The notes under the pieces were generated by a model. That model was not told the DNA's origin. It worked only from the letters and a program-made list of their open reading frames with translations, and searched no databases. Of a stretch of DNA of 64,000 nt, positions 22,614 through 33,000 are shown one piece after another. A program made the translations under genes and the position numbers. The stretch comes from Aedes albopictus (taxonomy: Eukaryota; Arthropoda; Insecta; Diptera; Culicidae). Numbering within the stretch: the first letter of the stretch is position 1; the number at the start of each line of letters is the position of its first letter. The stretch lies in assembly GCF_035046485.1 (NCBI RefSeq), contig NC_085138.1:30467047-30531046 (forward strand), read 5' to 3'.

Positions 22614-22638
22614 ACGACCTATTCTAATCGAGCTCCAG
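22614..22638. mobile_element. right-end fragment of the 4-bp-TSD MITE
   Basis: TCTAATCGAGCTCCAG matches the right terminus of 18842-19094 and 42792-43040. It is followed by AATT, and copy 1 has AAATTGC at the matching place as the apparent empty site. The left part is missing, replaced by the adjacent debris. Confidence 0.65.
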
Positions 22639-22753
22639 AATTGCTTTTTTTCACACTCCTCATAATTTGTGGAACAACTTTTGAAAACAAATGAATACGG
22701 GCAGCTTATGCTGCAAAATCGAAAAATATGTAGAATTAGCTTTAAGTTAAAAT

Positions 22754-23564
22754 GAGCATGAGCATGAGCATAGATGACCGTACAATTCGTAGTTGCTACT
22801 CCGTGATTGACCAGAACAATCGAAATTGCACAAGGAACCAACAAACGGAGCTTGGGAGTAGCTACCGCTCTCAATGTGCACAGTTCGAGAATTCCAGATT
22901 TTATTAGTCAATAACGGCGCCGGCCACGTCCTTACGGTCATTGAGGAAGGAAAGGAATGTTAGTGTGACGTACGTTGCTACTAGAGACCGAGATCACCTC
23001 ATCTTCTCCACGACTGTCACGGGAAGGAGTATTTGTTAGTGGGGAGGGGGAGAGTCACATGATTTGGATTCACTTTGGTAAGTGATTTGATTCATGCAAC
23101 CTTTACTTGAGTCAAAACATTTATTCATTTTGACTAAAATATTACAAATGTCGACACCGAAGATGATGAACCATTCAAATTTTTGTGTAAATACAAAAAA
23201 TGAAAGAAAAATATTTATTATCAACTGAATGTGCATTGAAAACTAGCGCCGACACATGACGTGACGAACTTTTCAATATTTGTTAGATAAATACACAAAA
23301 ACCAAAGCAGAATTTTATACATCCTTTAGCATTAATTATTATGATAAAATGGAACGAGCTCACCAATAAACATCTTTCGAAGTGTCCAGCGCGTATGTGC
23401 TGCAGCATCTTCCACTAACTGGCCTCTTCTCCGAAATCAATCTGGACCGCTACAACTATACACGGGTACGACGATGTGCACATTCAAATTGACGACGACG
23501 ACGACGATGCGGCCGGTTCGAATAAAAAAAGTGGCCTCTTCACTTTGCCTCCAAAATCACACTC
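22754..23564 (-). mobile_element. 811-bp retro-insertion, minus strand, (ATGCTC)n tail, 25-bp target duplication
   Basis: The 25-bp target TGTAGAATTAGCTTTAAGTT plus AAAAT occurs at 22729-22753 and 23565-23589, but only once in copy 1. On the minus strand the insert ends GGTCATCTATGCTCATGCTC. This is the mark of a LINE-type element. The matching AGCATGAGCATAG near 154-166 may be another tail. No RT is visible, so it is probably 5'-truncated or nonautonomous. Confidence 0.8.
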
Positions 23565-24589
23565 TGTAGAATTAGCTTTAAGTTAAAATACACAAAAAAA
23601 TAAAAACAAACGCAGAACAGGTAATCTGTATTTGAGAGTATATTTAGCAAGTTTGCAAATTTCGGTGATTCCCAACCTACGCTCATGGACCATGCGAATT
23701 TCTCAAGAACCGAAAGTGTGAGGATGCAGTGAGAATGTATTTCAGATTCTGCTCCTCAGGGAGTCCCCATTACATTGTAGCTGTGTTAAAAAGATCATCT
23801 TTTTGTTCTTCCTCAGGCGGAAGGATGGCTAGGAACTAAGATGTGGTGATTCATATTTTTCCGTCAAAAATAATCACAAGAAACCTAACAAAACCAAACT
23901 TTTGCATTTATTAGACAAAACATAAATCTTTTGTTACATTTTCTTAAACACGCTTTCGGTTTCGTTTCGTCACTTTTTGTAAACACAAAGATGACCAAGT
24001 CATGCGAGTTTGGGTGCTTTTACTCTTTACTTCTTGCACTCTTGGCTACACCCTTCTGATTGAATCATGTTTTTTTTTGTGGCACAGGCGTGACGAAATC
24101 CAAATCGATCATGGCAAGCATCATATTGTATCTACAGGGGATAGTAAAATAACTGGGACTTTTCGAATAGGGCATCAAATATTTTCAAATTTCTACTGTA
24201 AGTTCAGCAACTAGTTGTGTATCAGTGGTCCAATTTTGGAAAAGTTCGGGCTATTCTAACCGAAGTTAAAAATATTCTAGAAAAAGGTATAATTATCCGA
24301 TAGCCAACTTTGAGCTGTTATATCTCCGGATTCAATAAACCGATTGCAATGAAGTTTTGATCATTTATGACTGATATAATGAACTTTGAAAAACATTTGA
24401 CTTAATTTGAAATTATTTATAAGAAAAAAAGTTATAGTGATTTCATTTATTCTATGTTTTTTGCCTTTCTCGTACACCAAGGTGTACCGAAAGGCTATAT
24501 GTTCACTCCAAAAATGAAATTTCGATAGAGCCCCCAGAGGGACAAGTTTCATTTACCAATCGACTCAGCTCGACGAGTTGAGATGATGT

Positions 24590-24640
24590 CTGTGTGTGTG
24601 TGTATGTGTGTGTGTGTATGTATGTGTGTGTGTATGTGTA
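24590..24640 (+). repeat. (TG)n/(TATG)n microsatellite
   Basis: Alternating TG with TATG interruptions follows TGAGATGATGTCTG inside the composite element. Confidence 0.9.
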
Positions 24641-24789
24641 CAAAAAAGGTCACCTCACTTTTAGATAGTAAATATCAACCGATTTTAACGATCAACGGCT
24701 CATTCGACGCGGAATCTGGTCCCATTGTTTCCTATTGAAAATGGTTCGGATCGGCCCAGCCGTTCCGGAGTTATGGCCATTTAGGTGTT

Positions 24790-25265
24790 CCGGAACCGGT
24801 ACCCCTGGAAGGGGCCAGACATGAAAATGCACCAAACCCATGTATACGACCCATTAAACCACGGCATTTACGATTATCTGATGAACGGTAAGCAGGAAAA
24901 CAGTCTCAGACCATAACTGAACCGGTAGTGTTCCTGAACCGGTTCTGGGTGTCCCGCCGGATGTGACCAAATATCAAATTGAACATAACTCATGCATGCG
25001 ACACATCAAACAGCGGCTTTTTCGATAATCCGATGAACAATTAGGAGGAAAACAGTATCAGACCACATCTGAACCGGTAGTGTTCCGTAAACCGGTTCCG
25101 GAAGTCCCACCGGAAGTGGCCAAATATAAAAGAGTACCAAACCCATGCATGCGACACGTCAAACAGTGGCATTTTCGATAACCTGATGAACGGTTAGCAG
25201 GAAAACAGTATCAGATCATATCTGAACCAGTAGTATTCCGGAACCGGTTCCGGGGGTCCGCATAT
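24790..25265 (+). repeat. about 180-bp minisatellite, roughly three units
   Basis: GAACCGGTAGTGTTCC, CCATGCATGCGACAC and GATGAACGGTTAGCAGGAAA-type blocks recur in order about every 180 bp with 10-20% divergence. Confidence 0.75.
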
Positions 25266-25584
25266 GGTCAAATGTCAACCGTTACGTAGTAATTGAACAT
25301 TACATGTTTTTGACTTTGCTTGTCTCAAGCTGGCTATTGCTTGAAAATGGTCAAACTTATCACATTTGAAAGATTATTAAATTTTCTACCAAAAATATCT
25401 TGGAATCTATTGGTTTAGTTAGATATCTAAAGCAAAAAATCTCGAAAGTAGTGTTTTGCCTTTCTCGCACACTTCGTGTACTAAAAAACTATATGTTCAC
25501 TCATAAAACGATTTTTCGAAAAAAGGCTCGGTGGATCAAGTCGCATATACCAATCAACTCAGTTCAACGAATTGAGATTATATC

Positions 25585-25643
25585 TGTATGTGTGTATGTA
25601 TGTATGTATGTATGTATGTATGTATGTATGTATGTATGTATGT
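25585..25643 (+). repeat. (TATG)n microsatellite
   Basis: About 13 tetranucleotides follow ATTGAGATTATATCTG. The opposite-orientation relative at 29910-31064 has the matching CATA run, where two further elements inserted. Confidence 0.95.
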
Positions 25644-25929
25644 GCGCAAAATAAGTTCACTCACTTTTAAGGCACTTCCCATTGGTCGATTTTTCTGATT
25701 ATAGCTTGAATCGAACCGGAATTGTTTGCTATCCAAAATGGTCCAGATCGGCCAAGGCGTTCCGGAGTTATGGCCATTTCAGTGATCCGGACCAGCACCG
25801 GTAGAACTGGCCGTATATAAAACTGAACTAGCCCATCATGCGATAAATCAAACTGCTGCAATTTTTGAATTATTTTAACCAGATTGACGAGTTTTGTGCG
25901 GAAATCAACACTGGATACCAGAAGCTCCA

Positions 25930-26710
25930 CGATGCCGGTCCAAAATGCAAGATGGCAGCCAAATGTTCAAGGTGGCGGCACAAAATTCAAGATGGCGGCT
26001 GTTAAAGCATGCTATATGGGAATATTTAATATGGGGAAGATGTCTGAACTCCTAAAATGGCGACTAGAATATCCAAGATGGCGGTCTGAAATCCAAGATT
26101 GTGGCTTTAAATTCAAGATGGCGTCTGTGTAAAGAAGTTTAAGGCTCTAAAACCATGGAAGATGTCCGGAGTCAAAAAATGTCGACCAGAATGTTCAAGA
26201 TGGCGATCTAAAATCCAAGATGGTGGCTTCTGTTTCAAGATGGCGGCTGTTTGATGGAGATTTTGGCTCAAACGGCTGTTTAATGAAGTTTTCGTCTCTA
26301 AACCATGCAATATTGGTATATTTGGTATGGGCAAGACTTCCAGAGTCCAAAATGGCGATCTAAAATTGAAGATGGCGGCTCCGAATTCAATATCACGGCT
26401 GTTTAATGGAGTTTTAGGGAACGTCCATAAATTACGTCACGCTTTGAGGGGGAAGGGGGGGTTCAGCAAAGTGTGACGACCCATACAAAAATTTCAGAGG
26501 TTCCATACAAAAAGTGTGACATAGGGGGGAGGGGGGGTTGAAAATGGTCGATTTTTGCGTGACGTAATTTATGGACGTTCCCTTAGGGCCTGAAACAATG
26601 CATTATTGGTATATTTGGTATGGGGATGATGGCTGGATTCCAAAAATGGCGACCAGAACATCCAAGATGGCAATCTTTAATCCTAAATGGCGGCTTCAAA
26701 TTCAAGATAG
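25930..26710 (+). repeat. AAGATGGCGG repeat blocks, about 150-190 bp period
   Basis: Blocks contain CCAAGATGGCGG, AAAATGGCGACCAGAA, TTGGTATATTTGGTATGGGG and CTGTTTAATGGAGTTTT, repeated three to four times. A MITE interrupts them at 26417. Confidence 0.8.
26417..26582. mobile_element. 166-bp MITE, 3-bp TTA duplication
   Basis: Ends GGGAACGTCCATAAATTACG pair perfectly with the inverted right end. TTA flanks at 26414-26416 and 26583-26585. G-rich internal runs (GGGGGGAGGGGGGG) are shared with the copy at 43053-47737. Confidence 0.9.
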
Positions 26711-28061
26711 CGTCTTTTTCTTAAGAGTTTGAGGCTCAAACATTAGAAGCCAGATAAACGATATGATTTTTGGTATCATGAAATGGATTTCTGTTAATTG
26801 TATGAAAGTGCGATATACATAAACATTTCGTTTGAGTTTTATTGAAATGGGGTTACGAAGGCACGAGAAAGGCGCCATCACCGCTAGGTGGATTAATTAG
26901 GGTTTTTTTTACTAAATTTATCTATTTTTCATATGCATCCAGTTACTTTTTCAATATAATGCCGGTCATTTGGTTGCTTTCCTTCGAAACATTAATACAT
27001 TCAAGTCAATTAGAGGGAATTTCAATGAACTATAACTATTATCTTGAATTTTGAAACGATGATGAAGTTTTGGATAAATTGACATTTTATTAGGAAAATA
27101 ATCTAATCGTTATAATTTTCTTTCGCGTAAAAAAATTAAGTTTAGTCAAAAGTTTTTAATAGCTCATTATATCAGTCATAAATGATCAAATTTTCATTAC
27201 ATTCGGTTTATTGAATCCGGAGATATAACAGCTCAAAGTTGACTATCGGATAATTATACCTTTTTCTAGAATATTTTTAACTTCGTGTAGAATAGCCCGA
27301 ACTTTTCCAAAATTGGACCACTGATACACAACTAGTTGATGAACTTACAGTAAAAACTTGAGAATATTTGATGCCCTATTCGAAAAGTTACAGCTAGTTG
27401 AACATTTTTTGACAAGTGAAAATTTCACCTGTCCCAGTTATTTTGAGTATCCCCTGTAGCTCCCTTGTTAATGTTTCACTTTGGAAAGCATAAAACTGAC
27501 CAATGTCGTACTTTGGAATCGTTTAGTGAATAAATAGAAGCACACATGTTTTTCTCCCTCAATGCTCACCACTGAAGTGCATTCGTTTATTCGAATAGAC
27601 TCCATGCTCTTCAGGTTAGGTACATTGTATGGAGACTGTGGTCAGTAGCAACAGTACCAATATGTATACCTAGTCTGAACAGAGTTAGCAGTCATGTGAT
27701 TTCCGAAATGAGTTTGTGCTATCGGAATAAACTGGACTGCAGCTTGAACATTCTATTGTTCCTAAATCGTGCGCTTCACCGGTGAGGCTATTGTTATGAA
27801 TGTTTAGCTAATTGATTGAAGTCTGATGGTAAACACATCGAAGCAAATTCAACAATGATGGCCTTTTGATTGGTTCTTGGGGATTAGGTATAGATTGAAA
27901 CAGAGCAGCTTTTCAATGAATGGTTATCAGTTTCCGATGGATAAGTCTTCTTTACGATAAGCATCTTCGGTTGGTATGTTGCATTTTGATATAGATATTG
28001 TAAACTTCTCCGTACTTAAACGTAATCTTCGTCATATTCCAGGCTTTACATCCCAATTACG

Positions 28062-28403
28062 TTGGAACCTGTTTTTGATATTTTACTCGCAGATTTCCTC
28101 GACACAATTGGAGTTTTAACTCTGTCAGCCAGTTTTGACATTAAGAAAACCATTAAACACATAGTTATCCCAAATAAGTTTTCAATGCACACCATAAACT
28201 TTGACGGCGCAAACCCTGCACCGGTGCAAAAGCAATATTATTCTAACTCGTTGTCGAAACTTTCTCAATCCGCCAGACGGCAGCGCACTTCCGTTCGACA
28301 GGATATTGAATTTCTTATCGCCGTCGTCGGCGTCGTCAGTCAGCCAGTTTGCTGCTCGATTAGGAGCGCCCTGCTGACTGCTGGCTGTGGTGATAGCACG
28401 TGA
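28062..28403 (+). other. paralogous open frame in copy 2 (113 codons)
   Basis: Counterpart of 21306-21650, one codon shorter in the GTC run. No family is recognised and the coding status is unproven. Confidence 0.25.
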
Positions 28404-28691
28404 CGCCGGTACCAGATGAGGTATTTGTTTTCGGGAGAAAATGCTGGTTCTATCCTCCCCATCGCATCGCATCTGGTTTGATGTCGCCGGTTCATTTCGG
28501 GAGATAATCGAAGGTCGTTATAGTCAGCCAGCTGCAGTAACCAACAGTCAACGGAAGACGATAAACGGAAGATGAATGTATGTGATACTGCCAATTTCGA
28601 CTCTGTCGGCAGGGATTTGTGCAATGAACGAACATTTTTGAATGGCGACATTTGCAATTATTAGGTATAATGTTTAGAAGGGATTCACAGA

Positions 28692-28751
28692 GGATTGAAA
28701 ATAGGAACATATAACATATAACATATAACATATAACATATAACATATAACA
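28692..28751 (+). repeat. (ATATAAC)n heptamer microsatellite
   Basis: Eight or so heptamers stand where copy 1 has only ACTATCACAG, so this expansion arose after the duplication. Confidence 0.92.
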
Positions 28752-28771
28752 GGGCAGGATGGGTCTTCACT

Positions 28772-29138
28772 TTTCAGGTATCAGAAAACATGCTCCAGAG
28801 ATTTGTTATCCTCCATTTGGAACATTTGTGCCATTTACGCCATTAATCGAATATAGTTTTTATGGATTCTTGAGTGTGGTAGTGAAGAATTAGCATAAAG
28901 AGCATTTCCTGAATAACGCGAGAATCGCGTTGAAGCGACTCTTTTCAATCAAAATGAAATGTAGCTCGTGTATGAGCTTCTATCCAGTAATGTTTTACAA
29001 GTAATTTATTTTGCAATATTCATCCCCCAACTTTAAAAAATGGCATTAACAAAATAAAACCTAATTTTCGTCTTCCAAAAATGGTTTGCTGGATTGAAAT
29101 GATGTTTTTACAAATGTTTCAGTATGTTTGAAGGATTA
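28772..29138. other. no recognised feature
   Basis: AT-rich sequence with no motif, repeat or convincing coding frame. Confidence 0.5.
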
Positions 29139-29142
29139 TTAA

Positions 29143-29258
29143 CCCTTCAGAACGCGCGCTGTTGTTGAAAGTACAACACTACCAAAAATACCTCGCTCGT
29201 CGTATACAGCGCGAGCGCGGTGCAGTTTTGGTTGCTTAATGGCGCGCGTCCTGAAATT
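29143..29258. mobile_element. 116-bp MITE-like element between TTAA sites
   Basis: TTAA at 29139-29142 and 29259-29262 brackets inverted ends CCCTTCAGAACGCGCGC and ATTTCAGGACGCGCGC. A related left end, TTAACCCTTCAGCAGTCAC, occurs at 35020-35038. Confidence 0.6.
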
Positions 29259-29262
29259 TTAA

Positions 29263-29565
29263 GAAAAAAAAAATACACTTCGAGTTATATTCATAGCGGA
29301 TCTATGCTAGAGGTCATATCCAAACTCTTCTTCTTTGTTTTTTTTTTATTTTTTTTTTTCTAAAGAAACTTGACATTCAGCTTCTAAATTTGCCTGAGTC
29401 AAATGTTTCTGACTCGAATTTTCATTATTATTTTCAAAACAAGCAGAACAATTGTTATTTATTCAACAAGTTGCAAAATGGTAGTTTTTTCAGCACGAGT
29501 TGTACATAAATACGATGAGTGCTGAAGAATCGAGTTTTGATACGAGTTGCATATATATTGCATGG
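29263..29565. other. AT-rich stretch plus a foldback fragment
   Basis: Runs of T lie near 29336-29360. From about 29470, TTTTTTCAGCACGAGTTGTAC and GTGCTGAAGAATCGAGTTTT match the arms of the foldback at 48350-49050. Confidence 0.55.
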
Positions 29566-30187
29566 ATTTAGAGCCTAAAACTCCATTAAATAGCCGCTAT
29601 CTTGAATGTGGAGCTGCCATCTTGGATTTTATACCGCCATCTTTGATATTCTGGTCGCCATTTTTGGACTCCGAACATTTTCCCCATACAAAATATACCC
29701 TTATTGCATAGTTTTAGGGCCTAAAACTCCATTAAACAGACACCATCTTGAATTTTGAACCGCTGTCTTGGATTTTAGACCACCCTCTTGGATATTCTGG
29801 TTGCCATTTTTGGCCTACAGTCATTTTCCCCATACCAAATATACCCCATACCATAACGAAAAATAGGTCAATGGGAAGTGCCTTAAAAGTGAGTGACCAT
29901 TTTTTACACAGACATACATACTAGACTGGGTCAACAAAGTCGATTTTTTGGAACAAATCTTTTTGGATTCCTTTTGGCGTCCAAAACAACTGTGCAAAAT
30001 TTGGGAGCGATTGGTTGCGCCCCCGTATTCCGCATTGCGATTTAAATTTGTATGGAATTTAGTATGGGAAAACGTGCTTTTTGCATTTTTCTCCTAAATT
30101 GATTTTTTTGTCTTAAACGATATAACTAATGACGTTGAGCCTAGGATATGCCGAAAAACTCTGCCGAAGACCGCAAAGTGATCCGAC

Positions 30188-30687
30188 CAGGGTTGAAAAA
30201 ATCTCATTCAATTGAATGAATTTCTGCTGAACTGAATGCTTTTGACATTCATTTTCAGCTCCGCTGTGAGATACTTGAAAGTGAACGCAGAAAAATTCAA
30301 CTACTTCGTGGGAGAGGTGAACCAGCGTCTGGCTGAAAGCCTCTTTAATAAAGAAAAAAAAAAAAAAAAAACTACTTTGTGGAGGTAATGACTGCACTAT
30401 CATCAACACACGCTCTGCGGTGATGGATGCTTCATGTCAACACCGGCCGCATGAATGCGACTCGCCCATAAGCAAGCGTGGTGAATTTTTGTCGTTTGAG
30501 TGCCGGTCACAGGAAAAATGTTGCTTTTGAACCTCGCCGTCTCCCCAGTGTGAGCGACGAGAGAATTTTTATTCTCTTTTCAATTGCCTCCGTGAAGGAC
30601 AGGGCCTTCAACGCCAGAAGCGGTGTGGTGAAAAGACAAAAACAAAAACTCACGTTCGTTGGGAGCTTTGGAATTTTTGCAACCGTG
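30188..30687. mobile_element. 500-bp hAT-type MITE inside foldback F1
   Basis: GATCCGAC at 30180-30187 and 30688-30695 is a perfect 8-bp duplication. Ends are CAGGGTTGAAAAAATC and, inverted, CACGGTTGCAAAAATTCC. The interior differs from the hAT MITE at 10689. Open frames in it lack known motifs. Confidence 0.88.
30312..30369 (+). mobile_element. 58-bp polyadenylated retro-insertion
   Basis: Within the hAT MITE, AACTACTTCGTGG (30299-30311) and AACTACTTTGTGG (30370-30382) form a 13-bp target duplication with one mismatch. Between them are about 40 bp ending CTTTAATAAAG and a run of about 17 A. The layout fits a severely 5'-truncated polyadenylated transcript copied by LINE machinery. Confidence 0.7.
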
Positions 30688-31679
30688 GATCCGACACTTG
30701 TGAAAAAACTTATAACGGACAGATTGCCTGGTGGTGCTTAACATTTAACATGTAAAGGAACAACATCAATAATAAAATCTCAATTTTTGACCTAAGTTAC
30801 CAAGTGAATAACTTTTTTCACAAGCGTCGGATCACTTTGCGGTCTTTGGCAAAGTTTTTCGGCATATCCTAGACTAAATAAAATGCAAAAAAGTACGTTT
30901 TCTCATACTAACTTCCACACAAATTTCAATCGAAATGCGGAATACGGCGACGCAACCAATCGCTTCCAAATTTTGCACAAAGCTTTGTTCCGGGTTGATG
31001 CGATCAAATTTAAATTTTCTCCATACAACGTTGTCCCACTCTAATACATACACACATACATATACATATGAGTAATTCTTGTTGAGACCGGTCCACTATT
31101 TACACCTTGACTTTAAAAATGCTTAAGGAGGCGATTTTCTGAAAGTCCTTGCCAAAAAAGTAAGAAAAATGCATTTGGTTACTCAAATTGATGGACCCCT
31201 CGTTAGTTAGAGACACAGCAATCTTTGCAGACCCCTCGATTTTGGTCAAATGGTGACTCATTTAAACCGCTGTAACTTGAAAATTTCTCCCTAAACCTCC
31301 ACAAAACGAAATGTTTGAGCTACTATTTACATTTTGGCCGTCATCTTAGATTTTTATACCACAACTTTTTTTGCCATGGTGGCAACCACCGATTTTCAAA
31401 ATTTTTGCATCAATTAAAAGCTGAGACATTTATACACAACATATCAAAAAATTAGAGATGTCTTTTTCTCCTTTCAAAAGTTATCTGCCGTTTTGTAAAT
31501 CATGCCGCTTTTGCGCACTGGGACAGGTGCCAGTCGTTTACATAAATGCAGCGTTGTTTCGCAGTGTTTACGAACACGAATTTGAATTCTGAACCCACTA
31601 ATGAAAAGCTGAAGGTTTAAGCTTTTCAAAACACTAATAAAGATATAAAAGCATGATGATTAACCTGGGCTAAGTCGAG

Positions 31680-31785
31680 TCAAGTACAAGACACTGAAGA
31701 CGACCTTACAGTTGAGGTCGAAATACGTATCTGTCAAAGGATGCAAATTCTTAGTGGAATTCAAAGGAACAGTATTGCGGAGATT
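31680..31785 (+). other. conserved segment with a CTGAAGA-stem-GAAA motif, copy A
   Basis: CTGAAGAC, then GACC, a 10-base loop, GGTC, then GAAATACGTATCTGTC. The copy at 38378-38466 on the minus strand is nearly identical for about 90 bp. The layout resembles a hammerhead core (CUGANGA, helix II, GAAA), but an extra base before helix II departs from the consensus. Confidence 0.45.
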
Positions 31786-32108
31786 CTACCTGATTAGACT
31801 CCTGCGCGAAAATTAGTTGCGTAGATTTTTCTTGCGTGGGCCCACAGATATAAAAACAGACCGCGTCCTGGTGAATATTTTACGCTGTGTTGTTAAGTAC
31901 ACATTTGGTGATAGTTTTGCATTGTAAACAAACATTTATAATAAACCTACGCTGAAAATGAACCTAATTGGAATCTATAAATCTTTGCAACTGGCAATAC
32001 TTAACACAATTTTCTTTTTTACTTATAAAAGCAAAAACCGCATCATTGAGAAATAGTCAAAAACGGAAACGAACCTTCGATTTTCCCAGATGTTGCTGCC
32101 GGTGGGTA

Positions 32109-32321
32109 GGGTCTTGTACCATTTGGGCAGGTGTACCTATTTTGGGCACATGCCGCTATTAATAAGTCAATTTCAAACCGATTGATTTGAAATTTTGTAT
32201 AGAGTTAGGCACGTACAGTATCTAACTCTGTACAAAAATTCTAATCAATCGGTTTGAAATTGACTTAGTTATAGCGGCAAGTGCCCAAAATAGGTACACC
32301 TGCCCAAATGGTACAATACCC
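32109..32321. mobile_element. 213-bp palindromic MITE inside F2, TA site
   Basis: GGGTCTTGTACCATTTGGGC and its nearly exact inverse bound arms of about 105 bp with almost no loop. TA lies at 32107-32108 and 32322-32323. A transcript would form one long, nearly perfect hairpin. Confidence 0.88.
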
Positions 32322-33000
32322 TATGTGTTTACATGCAGGCGTAAACTCTGATGCTGTTGCATGTCGTTGCCGATGCGCATGGAAATGTATGGAGAAAACG
32401 TGGCTTGATTTACAAAACTGCAAATAACTTTTAATAGGAAAAAAGACAACTCTTATTTTTTGATTTGTTATGTATAAATGTCTTAGCTTTCAATTGAAAC
32501 AAAAAAATTGAAAATCGGTGGTTGCCAACATGGTGAAAGCAATGTTTTGGTATAAAAATCCAAGATGGCGGCCAAAATGAATATGGCCGACCCAACTTTT
32601 TATAACTGTTAAAAGTAGCTCTATCTTTCCTCTTTTCAACGACGTTTCATTTTGAGGAAGTTTCAGAAGAAACTTTCGAGTTATAACAGTTCAAATGAGC
32701 CAACATTTGACCAAAATCGAGGGGTCCTTAAAATTGTTGTGGCTCTAATTAACGAGGGGTCCATCAATTTGAGTAACCAAATGCATTTTCTTTACTTTTT
32801 CGGCAAGGACTTTCAGAAAATCGCCACCTTAAGCATTTTTAAAGACAAGGTGTAAATAGTGGGGCGTTCTAAGCGAGAATTACTCATATACAGACATCAA
32901 CTCAATCCGCCGAACTTAGTAAATTGGTACATGTGACTCGACCCTCCGAGCCTTCTATCGAAAATTAGTTTTTTGAATGAACATATAGCTTTCAGTACAC

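Larger units (their letters stand above)
24455..26890 (+). mobile_element. composite repeat: GCCTTTCTCG elements, minisatellites, AAGATGGCGG blocks
   Basis: It opens with GCCTTTCTCGTACACCAAGG and restarts near 25458 with GCCTTTCTCGCACACTTCG, each followed by CTATATGTTCACTC, then a TG or TATG microsatellite, then a CGGATCGGCC..GTTCCGGAGTTATGGCC block. It closes with GCACGAGAAAGGCGCCATC, an inverted match to the start. A related copy in the opposite orientation lies at 29566-33000. No protein is encoded. Confidence 0.65.
24135..27456. mobile_element. 3.3-kb TA-flanked transposon with about 300-bp inverted ends
   Basis: The ends are CAGGGGATAGTAAAATAACT and, inverted, CAGGGGATACTCAAAATAAC. The arms stay alignable for about 300 bp (for example CCACTGATACACAACTAG and its inverse). 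TA flanks both sides (24133-24134, 27457-27458). Copy 1 has the uninterrupted site GATCTAGCTCCC (about 20699). A TA target suggests a Tc1/mariner-type origin. No transposase is visible. The interior holds a second repeat element with microsatellites, minisatellites and a MITE. Confidence 0.85.
22639..28771 (+). repeat. segmental duplication, copy 2 (interrupted)
   Basis: This is colinear with copy 1 (16240-21977). It is broken by a retro-insertion (22754-23564) and a 3.3-kb TA-flanked transposon (24135-27456), both absent from copy 1. It also carries an expanded (ATATAAC)n near its right end. The copies share the right breakpoint at GGATGGGTCTTCAC. Confidence 0.88.
29921..31044. mobile_element. 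foldback element F1, long inverted ends, TA site
   Basis: Left CTAGACTGGGTCAAC and inverted right TTAGAGTGGGACAAC begin arms of about 250 bp (GGGAGCGATTGGTTGCG, GGATATGCCGAAAAACT, GACCGCAAAGTGATCCGAC). TA lies on both sides. A hAT element sits at the inner edge of the left arm, and removing it restores the palindrome. Confidence 0.8.
31069..32886. mobile_element. 1.8-kb foldback element F2 with about 490-bp arms
   Basis: TGAGTAATTCT ends, TA flanks (31067-31068, 32887-32888) and arms that stay alignable for about 490 bp: ACTATTTACACCTTG, GCGATTTTCTGAAAGTCCTT, AAATGCATTTGGTTACTC, ATTGATGGACCCCTCGTTA. The central loop holds a repeat shared with 38378-38466 and a palindromic MITE. No transposase is visible. 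Confidence 0.85.
29566..33000 (-). mobile_element. AAGATGGCGG-type composite element, minus strand, split by two insertions
   Basis: 29566-29918 carries inverted forms of the 26-kb blocks (CCATCTTGGATTTTATACCG, GGTCGCCATTTTTGGACTCC) and GGAAGTGCCTTAAAAGTGAG. 31045-31066 is its CATA microsatellite, and 32889-33000 continues with CCGAGCCTTCTATCGAAAAT and GAACATATAGCTTTCAGTAC, the inverse of 25490-25545. The three pieces are in order, so one element was split by the foldbacks at 29921-31044 and 31069-32886. Confidence 0.75.

Noticed and set aside
25400..25654. 84-codon plus frame ending in VCMYVCMYVCMYV
   Set aside because: Its end is the TATG microsatellite and its start is repeat-element sequence.
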